Below are positions 54,142 through 64,000 of a DNA stretch of 64,000 nt, piece after piece. Within the stretch, counting starts at the first letter, position 1. Every line of letters begins with the position of its first letter. The position numbers were made by a program, and so were the translations under genes. The stretch covers positions 944,430 through 1,008,429 of the forward strand of contig FJOG01000001.1 of NCBI GenBank assembly GCA_900073065.1, given 5' to 3'. Under the pieces are notes generated by a model. That model was given only the letters and a program-made list of their open reading frames with translations, was not told the DNA's origin and did no database searches. The stretch comes from Phialocephala subalpina. Lineage: Eukaryota; Ascomycota; Leotiomycetes; Helotiales; Mollisiaceae.

Positions 54142-57100
54142 CTATTCAGATTGAAAAGAGATCAGTCGACTCTTCACACAAATAGCCTTCGACAACGTCT
54201 CAATACTTCCACTCCCCAGCAACTCCAAAACCTGCAAATTCGCCTCAAACTCCCTAGTGATATAATTCCTGACCTCAATCGCCACCAAGCTGTCGAGCGC
54301 ATAACTCGACAAGCTCCTCGTCACATCCATATCCTCCGCTTCCAACATCAAGACGCTCGGCAACTTACTCAACAACCCCTGTTGAACTACTTGCTCAGCG
54401 TCTTCTACACAAGCCGCAGCTTTGAGGGCAGCTTTGTATGAAATTGGAGCGGCTTCGCCAGCAACCGGTTGGTCGGCGAGTCGCAAGTGTTTGAACTTCG
54501 CATCATTAGTCCAGAATGTACTCAGCGTGATCCTCATCCCCGTAATCGTATGATTATTACAACTCTTCGCCAACCTCCCATCGATAGCAGCTTTCAGTAA
54601 TGCTAACACCTCTTTTTCACAAATCGTGTCAGATCCAAGGTTCTTTGACACCTCAGCAGCTTTCTCAGCGTCCTCAGCTAGGAAACCGACGTCAGAGATG
54701 GCAGTGAGATCAAGAGAGGAGGCAGGAAGGCCGAGTTTGAGGCGGTGTTGGACGAACGCGTTTAGGAAGGTGTTGGCGGCGGAGTAGGCGGCTTGGCCTC
54801 TATTTCCTACTGCGCCGGCTGCGGAGGAAATGGCTACGAAGAAATCGAGGGGAGTATTTGAGGATTGGAGGGTGTTGTGGAAGTTCCAGGCTCCGTGGAC
54901 TTTGGCTTCTATGACGGTGGTGTAATGCTCATAGGTCATTTTCTCGAAGAGGACGTCCTGTTGATATGTCAGTAGAAGCTTTTGGGCTTGTTTGGATGGA
55001 GGACTGCTTACATTCAGAACCATGGCTCCGTGGATAACTCCCTTGATCTCAGGCATGCCTACCATGTCCTGGTGAATGAGGTTGTTGACGGCCTCAGCGT
55101 TGGAAACATCACACTTTCTGACAGCGATGCTGGCCGTGTCTCCAACTTCATCAATCAACTGCTTGACCTTTGGTGTGATGGTTCCAGTTCTGGAAACCAA
55201 AACAAGGTGTTGAGCACCCTGACTCACCATCCACCTGGCCATACTTCGCCCCAAGCCCCCGGTACCTCCAATGAGGATATAAGAGGCATCCGGGCGGAGG
55301 AGTTTATTTCCTTTGCTCCATGGTGTTGCTTTGACCTGGTCCCCGGATTGTGGCGAAACAACCAACTTGCCGTCCGCAGTTCCATCCCGGAGGGCATTTA
55401 ATGCAGCTTCCACGTCAGAGATCGAGTAGATAGTGAGTCTAGGAGCTTGAATCACTCCCTTCTCCAGAAGTCCGGAGACGTCGGAGAGCAGTCGCTTCAT
55501 CACTTTCGGCCTCTGAAGAGCCACAGCTATCAAGTCAACCGACATGAAGCTCCTGTTGCCCTGGATGCTGGATGTATCAAGTATAGCATTGGTGTGTCCA
55601 TCTGAGTTCTTGATCTCGACAAAGCGGCCGAAGTTGTCTAGACACTGCCAAAGTTCTCGTGTTGTGTCGGAATCTGCGAAAATACAGTTCAAAACTACAT
55701 CGAAACCGCCCTTGGCTATCGATCTAAAGGAAGAAACATGGTCGGAAATGTGATCTTCATGCATGCCAAATCTCTCTTGGAGAGATTGCTTTCTTTCAAT
55801 GCTGCCGACTATGGCGAATACCTCGGCGCCTGACATCTTTGCTAGACAAATTGCTGCTTGGCCAGCGGGACTCGTAGCACCATTGATCAAGACACGCTCG
55901 TCTCCAAGCATCCGACCAAGGTTAATCAATCCATAATGGGCTGTGCAATATGCCACCGGAAGAGCAGCTGCAGACTCGAATTGGAGATCACCGATCTGAA
56001 ATGCAAGAGCTGCATTCGTCCGGGTATATGATGAATAGACACTATGGGAGACCGAAAGGCATGCCACTCGGTCGCCAACGGTCAGCTTGGTGACATTACT
56101 TCCGATTTTGGTAACAATGCCACTGCATTCAACACCGAACCCAGAAGCAGTAGGTAGCAAACCCATTGCAGCTTGCAGATCGCGGGAGTTCATGCCAATG
56201 GCCTTCACCTCTACCTCGATCTCGTCGGCTGGTAATATATCTTCAACCAACTGGTCGACAAAGTGTAAGCTGTCCAAAGAACCAGGTCTACCAAGCGCCA
56301 TCTGCAATGGTCGGTCTTTCTGTACAAAAATTGTTGGCTCGAGGACGAAGGATTTGGCGTCCTTGTGTACGGCTTCATTCATTTCGACGTCGTTGGTGAT
56401 TCGAGGAGTGAACAATGCACCCTTCCTCTCAGAAAATTCAAGCTCGCAATTTGCTTCCGCAGTAGGACCAAATGTGGCTTTGAGGACAGTCAGGATATTT
56501 TCAACGGTACTCTGGACACAGAGTACGGGCTCTGAATCTAGATCCAGGGTAGCAAATTTGAGCAGACTTTCTGAACGGATGCTCCGGCTCAGGCCTGTGA
56601 TCATATTCGCGTTAGGATTGCTGGAAGAAAGGTATGCTCCACGTACAACCCAGAGGACGCCCTCGACGCTGGTCAGCATGTTTTGTAAGGCGGTGAATTG
56701 GGCAGACGAAAGAGACCAGAGCAGGTTTTGCTCTAGCTCTGCGATGACCAGGCACAATTTCCCAGCAGGTTGGACATCCGCGAGGGTGCTAAGTGTTGGT
56801 CGAGTACCGCTCAGATGTTCAATGGTTTCTGCAAGTTCTGATGCAAGGAGTTTTTGGAAGCTGCCTTCTCCATGGACAATGACCATCTCCCTGGGCAAAA
56901 ACTCGGAAAGACCGTTAGACGGCGAAGAAACTCCATTCTGGAGGGCGTCCTTGGTTCCATTCGTTAGTCCATTCAGATGCCTGTGATCGCCATTCGTAGT
57001 GCCATTCACGATTCCATTTGGGATGCCTGCATAGTCCACAGGCTGGAGAATTGGCTCCCAATCTAATTTGTAGCAAAGTTCCCTTGGAATTTCGCTCTCC

Positions 57101-60100
57101 GAACCGACGTCACTCTCCAGAATCGGCGAAACGCTCAAGTTATTCACTTCAAGAAGTACCTCATTGGAGTCGACAGCGGTTGCGAACATCGAGAAGTGAA
57201 TTGGCACGACGCTCGATGCGGGTGATGATCCTTTGCAAAGCGCTCTCAGTGAGTCTCCTATCTTCTTTGTATGTTCTGTGATACTCCGAAAAATGGTCAT
57301 GGACTCTATTGATGATGGGAGGTAGACCGTTTTGATGGATGTTCGCCCTGCGCCGAGAACAGGCCAGTATGTCTCAATCAGTTGCTCGAGTATGGTCGGG
57401 TGAATAACAGAGTCCGTTTGGTGTTCTTGTGCAGTATCGACAGCCGTGATCGTGGCAGTGGAACAAGTGTCATTGGCTTGACAATTACTCATCCCTTGGA
57501 AACTGTCTCCATAAGAAACTCCAAGCTGGGAGAGCGAATCGTATAGCTTGGCCTTATCCACATCAGATTTTTCAGCGCTCAGGATCCCCGCCATTTCCCC
57601 TTTCGTCACGATTACACCAGCTTTGACCGCGATGAGTCCTTTGCAGTGCTCAGTCCAGCCTTTGCTCGATGTCCACGAGCAAATCCGGAACTCATCCCAC
57701 ATTTCGGACGAGAGCAGAGTGCCTTCTTGATGAGGGCGTAGCTGGAGAGTGATTTCGATGTCTTCATCCGACAAAAGCAGCGGGGTATGAACTGAAATGC
57801 CACGAAGTTGGAAGCTGTCATAATGTCCCACATTTCGTAAAGCTGCTCGTTGGGAAGCAGCCTCCACGGCTAGTGAGATGAAACCAGACATTGGAAACAA
57901 ATTCAAAGACTGGATCTGGTAATGTCGAAGCCAAGGAGCGAGGTCATCCATGTGCAGAATGTTTCTCCATGTTGGTTCGGAATCGGACGAGTAGTTGGCC
58001 AAGGTACCAAGGAGGTCGTGTCGAGGAATTGTCCGGCTTTTGTGCTTTTTGGCAAGGCGGCCTTCGTGCCAATATCGAGTGCTGTGGTTCCAAGGATAAC
58101 GAGGCATATCGACGAGCAACTCGGGTTGTTGCTGGCAGAGATTTATGGCGCCCATATTGAGAGTCGCTCCTTTGATAAAGAGCGTCGAGGCTAGGTCTAA
58201 CGCTGCCTCGACAGCATCCCTCTTTCTCACAAGCGCTGATGAATATGAAATTTCCGTTGCACCGGATGCCTTCAGAATTTGCTTGACTGGTCCGCCAAGA
58301 GCAGAGTGGGGCCCAATCTCAACAAGCATACCAACTCCCGTTTTGAACCCGTCAACGGACTGGCACAGTTTGGTCACAGCCTCAGAAAATCGCACAGGCT
58401 GGGTGAGGTTCTCCACCCAATAAGACGACTTGAGAATAGAGGCATCTACAATCTTCCCATATAGAGAGGAATAAAAAGTGACATTCGTCGGCTGAGGCGG
58501 GTCGAGTGCTTCGAGGGACCTTTGGTAATCTTGGGCAACCAGATCCATATGATGAGAATGGTATGCCATGTCGACTTGAAGCTTCCGGTTAAAGATCTGC
58601 TTTTGATCCATTATCTTATGGAGTTCGTCAATCGCAGGCTCGTCTCCCGAGATCTACATAAAATTAATACGATTCCCTTCTTCTGGAAAGTGACAGACGA
58701 GAGATTGAAAGTGGGTGCAAAATTCCAACACGGCGCTTTCAAGCGATGAGTTCTGAAGGAGAAGCCAATGGAAGAGATAGTTACCGTTAGACTTGTTGGA
58801 CTGTTGAAGCAGGCGATCCTTGCTTTTGCCTCCAGTTGACTAAGAATTGGCTCGATCTCTTCTTTAGTCCCTCCGACCGCTATCATGGACCCCCTCAAGT
58901 CAGGGAACTTCTTTTTCAGCATTCTTGTAGCCATTCCCCTATGATATGAGATTGCCATACATGAGTCGAGAGGCAGAATGCCGGCGGCATAAGCGGCACC
59001 AATTTCTCCACTCGAATGGCCAGCAACTGCAGTGGGTACGACACCCCATGATCGTAGCAGATCTGTGAGGGCTAGCTGAATGGCAGTACACGCAGGCTGA
59101 CTGATATGAGCCTCGTTGATAAGTGAAGTGTCTGCATCTTTGTTCAACTCGTCTATATCATCCGTTAGCACTGTAAAAGGTGTTCAAGGATAGCAGGTCT
59201 AGCATACCAAGGAGAGAAAATGGAGCTCCAAGAAAAGCTAGATATCTGTCGCAAGCATCGAGAGTGGATGCATACACAGGATATTGGTCGTACAGCTCTC
59301 GTCCCATGTTGAAGTATTGTGCTCCTTGCCCCGTGAAAATGAATCCGATCCGCGTGGCCGCCTCCGTTTCTCGCACGGGTGTAACCTTTCCGCTGTTGAG
59401 GGCTTGAATTAAGTTAAAGGATGAAGATGTAGAGATAGCAACTCTGTCCAAGGTGTTAGTGTATAGTATCGCCGGATGCTGGGGAGCTCTAGAGCGTGGG
59501 GCTGTCCCTGGACCACTACTACGTAGCCCATAAGAACTCTCTCAGGACATCAGCAGCGTTTTCAATATCCCAGCGCTGCCTGGATTTTCTGAGGCAGTTT
59601 TCGACCAATGAAAGTCCCGGCGGAACCAAGGAGGGGCCAGAAAGTCCAGAAACGGCTGGGAGATTGAGGTCGTTGCCTAAGTTGAGAAGTCCCAAACAAA
59701 GAGACAAGGAATTCGGATAAAATTAAGACATACCTCCATTGCATTAAAGACCGTCTTTGGCCCAGGGTATACGCAAGATTAGTCATTAGATCATTTTGAA
59801 AGATCTCGGGTCTCTGTTCAAGGTAGATTCCAAGATTCTTCATCAATAACTCCAAAGCACTCTTATTATTCGCAGAGAGAACGAACAACTTCCTGGATTG
59901 GGATCCAGATTCCACCTCTTCTTCGTTCGTCTTGAGGACTGGTGCCTTTTCCAGAACAAGATGTGCGTTTGTTCCACCGAAACCGAAGTTGTTGACACTG
60001 GCAAATCGTTTAGCTCTTGGCCAGGGGCGTTGGCTAATGGGCACCTGCACGCATTGCGTTAAATCTCGTATCAAACCATGCGAAGGGAATGAAGCGTACC

Positions 60101-61869
60101 TTCAGATGCCATTTGGAGAAGGGGATTGCTTCGTTTGGCTTCTTGAAATCGTAATTTGGCAGTATGAAACCCCGCTCAAGCATCAATGCTGTCTTTATCA
60201 CTGAAATGATACCTGTGGAAGTTGTTAGCATGTATTCAAGACTCTCAATCTTTGGGGGATTCTCGCCAGAAGCAGCTTCCAGATGGCCAATATTTGACTT
60301 TACGGATCCAAGAAAGAGGGGTTCTCGATTCGTCCGTCCTTCGCCGAACACTTTGTGCAACGCGGCAGCTTCGATGGGATCTCCCACCTTGGTTCTAGAA
60401 AACGTGGGAGTCAGCAATTGTCCTTCGAGGAATGTCTGAGGGGAAATCAAGAGACACTCCAAAATAGGAAGTGCATTACGCCACCTTAACTCACCCAGTA
60501 CCATGTGCTTCAATATAGCCGGTGTCTTTCGGGTTGATTCCAGCATTTTTGTAGACGGATTCCATGAGCGATTCTGAAATTGTTAGCCTCCGGAAACGCA
60601 GAGTATGCTTGCGGCGGGGGAAAGAAGTGAAATACCTTGCTGGGAACGGCTCGGCATAGTAATGCCAGGCGTTTTTCCATCTTGATTGATGCCACTTGCA
60701 ACAATCACAGACCGAATAACATCGTTATCTTTAAGAGCCTGGTCTAGCGGTTTTAAAATCACGATTCCACAACCCTCGCCACGACCATAGCCTGTTCCTC
60801 GACTATCAAACGAGAATGACCTTCCTTCGTTCGAGAACAACCTTTGTTGGTTAGCTCAAATAACACGACTATACCAGCTCCATTCAATTTACCGTGACTT
60901 CGACATGGATATCCAAAATTCTGGCAGCATATTCAAATGGCAACCACCGACGATCGCAGATTTTGATTCTCCGTTCCTTATACTTTGGCATGCCTGGTGC
61001 ATCGCGACGAGGCTGGAGGAGCAGGCTGTGTCCATGGTAAAGCTAGGTCCCCGCAAGTCAAAGAAGTGGGAGATTCTGTTCGATTGCATAGCAAATGCGC
61101 AGCCTTGTGGCATTATTAACACAGCCCACGGCGCTGCATTTGGGAATTACAACTTACCGGTAGCTTGATACATGGGTATACTGTCTGTATCCACAAATGA
61201 CTGCGCTTCATACTCGGAAAATGAGCCGCCAATAAACACTCCAACGTCTTTCCCAACGATCTCATGTTTAGGAATTCCGGCATTCTCTAAAGCCTCGAAT
61301 GTACACTCTAACAAAATGCGCTGCTGGGGATCCATTGAGGTCGCTTCCTGGGCTATTCAATGTATCAGCATTGCGAATTCCGGAAAGTCCCAGAGCAGCG
61401 GGAACTTTGAGGGGGAGAGAAGAATGGCACCTGTGAGATTAAAGAATGGAGCGTCGAATCGCGCAACGTCCTCCTTGAGGAAGTTCCCTCCAACTGCGTT
61501 GAAACAGCCACTCTTTCCTGGACTTGGGTGGTGAAAACTGGCCGCCTCAAATCTCTCCTTTGGTATCTCAGACCAGCCACTTCGCGCCCGTGAACAAAGC
61601 TCCCAAAACTCATCTGGCGTGGCGACGTTGCCTGGTAGGCGGCATGCCATACCCACGATTGCGATCGGCATCTGTCTTGGTAATCCGTTGCCCTTGATGT
61701 AACCTTCCGTATATCCATGTGTATAGGCATCTGTGTAAAGCTTCGTACGGGGGCTGGGAATTGTACTCTGCGCCTGGCTCGCGTTTCCTCCCTCTTCCCC
61801 TGGAGGAATTTCGAAGGCGCCATTTGTGCCCTCCTGGGGCGATGTCGTGATAGTTGCTGAGGGTGCCAT
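54142..61869 (-). CDS. highly reducing polyketide synthase, 2247 aa (KS-AT-DH-ER-KR-ACP)
   Basis: Twelve exons from 61869 to 54142 join without a frame break (61869-61431, 61352-61158, 61103-60893, 60841-60636, 60573-60495, 60394-60267, 60212-60100, 60044-59734, 59443-59208, 59152-58785, 58653-55012, 54957-54142). KS triad C239 (DTACSSS), H374 (EAHGTG) and H414 (SNIGH) is intact. AT nucleophile S686 (GHSSGE) is intact. DH (about 970-1260) has PWLRHYQIQ where PWLxDHxVQ is expected, so catalytic His is Tyr1007, and HPTILE where HPTTLD is expected, so Asp is Glu1185. No methyltransferase core is seen. ER is at about 1550-1870 with an unusual SPAGQ in its nucleotide loop. KR (1887 on) keeps GGTGGLG and Tyr2034. 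ACP Ser2199 (LDSL) is present. The final exon junction uses a 54-nt intron without stops, and one KS intron has a GC donor. Confidence 0.9.
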
Positions 61870-63480
61870 GACCGATTTGGTGGTCCTGCCAGTTCGACAC
61901 TGACGAGACTTGACCGATGAACAAGGCTTTCTGTCTGCCGGAAGGATATATGGTACTTCACTTATTCAGCGATCTCTCCTGAACAATTTTGCATGAAGTC
62001 ACATCACTCACCTAGTAGCGTTCAGACGAAAAGGCATATTCGCACGTGCAAGCCGTGCCCTATCAATCTTTCCGGACGGGATGTCCTAGCTAAAATTACA
62101 GTTTCGAAGAGGGGGCGTTAGTTCCATGCTGGAGATATGCCAAGATTGTAATTCTGCCATGTGAAGCAAGGTTCGACCGCTGAACTTTGAGATAAGGTCA
62201 GTCTTGGCCACCTATGAAACAGAACGTAAAACAGAACGGGTAGTGCACCCAGAGTAACTTGCAGAGACTCGCAGTAGATCTCCCGCTTTCCGCCATCTCT
62301 TGGCCCTCCATCTTTTTGCCTAACTCAGCCTCGCCAGCCTCGCCTTGACTCGACTCGGGGTAGTCTACACTTGTGAAACGCAGATAGCATCGCAAGGGCA
62401 AAGTTTCAAACGGCAGTGCAATAGCAGGTCTGAGGTGGGCATTTGACACCCGGGGTTTCGTGGCAGGGACTGATGGGCGGAATCAAGGAGCCCGGACGAT
62501 CAACTGCACAGATCTTCCAGATCTTTAGTCCTTTGTCTTGGACCCCTTTAGTGACAAAATGCTTGCAGATCTTCCAAGTGCCTGGACTACTTAGAGAACC
62601 CACAAAGCGGTGGGCAGTATTTATTTGATGATTCTCTCAAAGGTACGGGCTAGAGGGGTGAACAGGTATTGAGATAGAATACTGGTAGCTGAGGACCAAG
62701 GAAGAGTGAGGTTCGAAGTTCAACTGGTGTCACGTGCTAGCTAGCCTAACTGGGGTTGGTACAGAGCGGTTCCTGAACCTTAATTCTCCTTCAACCATCT
62801 CTCCTTTATGAGCAAAACAACCCACGTCCATGCTCCAACAACAGGCCAGCATCTAGAACTCTCACTTCAATTGCTTCTCGAATGCGTTCTGATGATACGT
62901 CTGGGCGCCTAACCGGCAAGAAGCAGAGATTCTCGATGTGCCAATTCGATAAGCCTTCTTTGCGGCTGCGAAGGTCCGGGCGCTTCAAAGAACAAGGTAC
63001 CGTTGCTACAAGGTCCATCGCTGCTCATCGGTCCTTAATCAGCATGGCGATCACCAAGATAAATGCCCTGTGCTTATCTTCTCCGCGAGCTCACATGCGG
63101 GGCTTGGCATCTGGAAGATCACAGGAGGGTCGAACCATCATCGACTGAAAAGGAAATATCAGGGTCACAATGTCAGACATTGCAAACATCGTTTCAACCC
63201 CCAAAGCCCTGGCTTCGATGTTTTCGGCGTTTCCTCCGCCGGTTTGAGATTTGTGCGACAAGGCCAGGAGACCAGGAGTGCCAGAAACGAATCAGATGAG
63301 AAGGATGTAAGATTTGTGAACGATATGATTAACAATTTGCTGTGTTAAGCTTAATTCCTCATTTATTTTCTTAGTCTTGATTCACGTTTCGATTCTTGTT
63401 TTGGTTTTCATCTGCTCTCCTTCTCTCGAAAAGTCACTCGAGGAAGAAGTACAGCAAAGTCTAATATTTTTTCTATCATC
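61870..63480. promoter_or_regulatory. divergent promoter region, PKS and FSH1-type hydrolase
   Basis: About 1.6 kb between divergent start codons. It contains a CCCGGG palindrome near 62449 and three AGATCTT(CC)-type repeats at about 62512, 62520 and 62568. No convincing gene; the largest plus-strand frames (62882-63348) overlap in two frames and lack features. Length suggests room for a lost or short gene, but I see none. Confidence 0.4.
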
Positions 63481-64000
63481 ATGAAGTTTCTATGTTTGTG
63501 CGGGGCGTATGGAAGCGCAGATGTAAGGCCTCTTCTTCTGTTTATCCCACGATATAAGTTAACGACTGCGTAGAAATTCGAGGTCCAGCTGGGTAATGAT
63601 CTCGCGTCCCCCTTACACTTCCTCGAGCTGCAAGCTGACTGTTTGCAAAGCACCACTAGTCAAAGAACTGCGTTCGGACGACACCGCAGAGCTGTACTTC
63701 GTACATGGACCCGTTCAAGCCTTTCCCCCAGAAGGATTTGAGGATTTCTTCGGATCTGGCCCGTACTACCGTTTTATTAAACCAGCAGAGGCAGAGAACG
63801 GAGGCAGCGATCTACTAGACCGAATTCGAAATTTCCCCAAAGGCACTTCAGCGGAGGATCAAATGCGAAGATTGCTCTGTGGAGGTCTTGCAGCGGTCCC
63901 TGATCCAGACGATGTTTATGGCAATGATAGCGCTCAAGAGGCCCTGGATTACCTCTACCGAATAATAGAAGAGGATGGCCCTTTTGATGGAATTATTGGT
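63481..64000 (+). CDS. FSH1-family serine hydrolase (LovG-like thioesterase), 5' part, cut by window end
   Basis: Three exons so far: 63481-63522, 63574-63592 and 63651 to the window end. The short second exon (19 nt) is supported by frame continuity. The product starts MKFLCLCGAYGSAD, then KFEVQLAPLVKEL, LYFVHGPVQAFPPEGFEDFFG, a Gly/Asp-rich segment and DGPFDGIIG at the window edge, where the catalytic GFSQG motif should follow. This is the FSH1 (family of serine hydrolases, alpha/beta fold) layout. The usual LHG near the N-terminus is LCG here. In several HR-PKS clusters (LovG of lovastatin) such enzymes release or proofread the polyketide chain. Divergent to the PKS, it is a plausible partner. 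Catalytic Ser, Asp and His lie outside the window. Confidence 0.8.

Noticed and set aside
55531..57281. Possible methyltransferase domain in the PKS
   Set aside because: The DH-ER interval shows no SAM-binding glycine motif; the sequence looks like the structural pseudo-KR region instead.
1..64000. CRISPR arrays, bacterial operons, rRNA genes, intact transposons
   Set aside because: None seen; the window is eukaryotic and spliced, and no transposase, reverse transcriptase or terminal repeats were recognised.

Overview
This window is chromosomal DNA of a filamentous ascomycete (Pezizomycotina). The evidence is GT-AG introns mostly of 45-80 nt with CTAAC/CTGAC-like branch sites, HET-domain genes, a NACHT-type NLR, WSC domains and a highly reducing polyketide synthase. 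A Leotiomycete or Helotiales-like host is my guess from the general look of the proteins; nothing in the sequence proves it. Most genes are spliced, so the coordinates given are whole spans and exon boundaries are listed in the evidence.

Left third (1-25.9 kb): an F-box/ankyrin protein; a tiny 42-aa single-pass membrane protein on the minus strand; an anoctamin (TMEM16/Ist2 family); a decayed HET-domain gene; a DUR3-type urea/polyamine transporter that shares a 511-bp promoter with an FMN-dependent NtaA/DszA-type monooxygenase; a TM2-domain protein; a gene-poor stretch with a small relic; a hexose-type MFS transporter whose upstream region carries clustered CreA-like sites; a secreted three-WSC protein; and a cytochrome P450.

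Middle (26-42.9 kb): four tandem copies of an unrecognised gene family, all on the minus strand and all disrupted; then housekeeping genes (SUA5, the COPI zeta subunit) and an F-box protein; then a broken NACHT-ankyrin NLR head-to-head with an intact HET-domain gene, followed by a broken F-box gene. Together with the HET relic at 8-10 kb, this looks like fast-evolving allorecognition or immunity-type content.

Right third (44-64 kb): a three-KH RNA-binding protein, a CENP-K-like coiled-coil protein, an amidase, a GRF zinc-finger protein, a broken fumarylacetoacetate-hydrolase-family gene, and at the right edge a biosynthetic locus. That locus holds a 2247-aa highly reducing PKS (KS-AT-DH-ER-KR-ACP, no methyltransferase seen) and a divergently transcribed FSH1/LovG-type serine hydrolase cut by the window end. 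The PKS dehydratase has lost both catalytic residues (His to Tyr, Asp to Glu) while KS, AT, KR and ACP residues are intact. The cluster probably continues to the right of this window.
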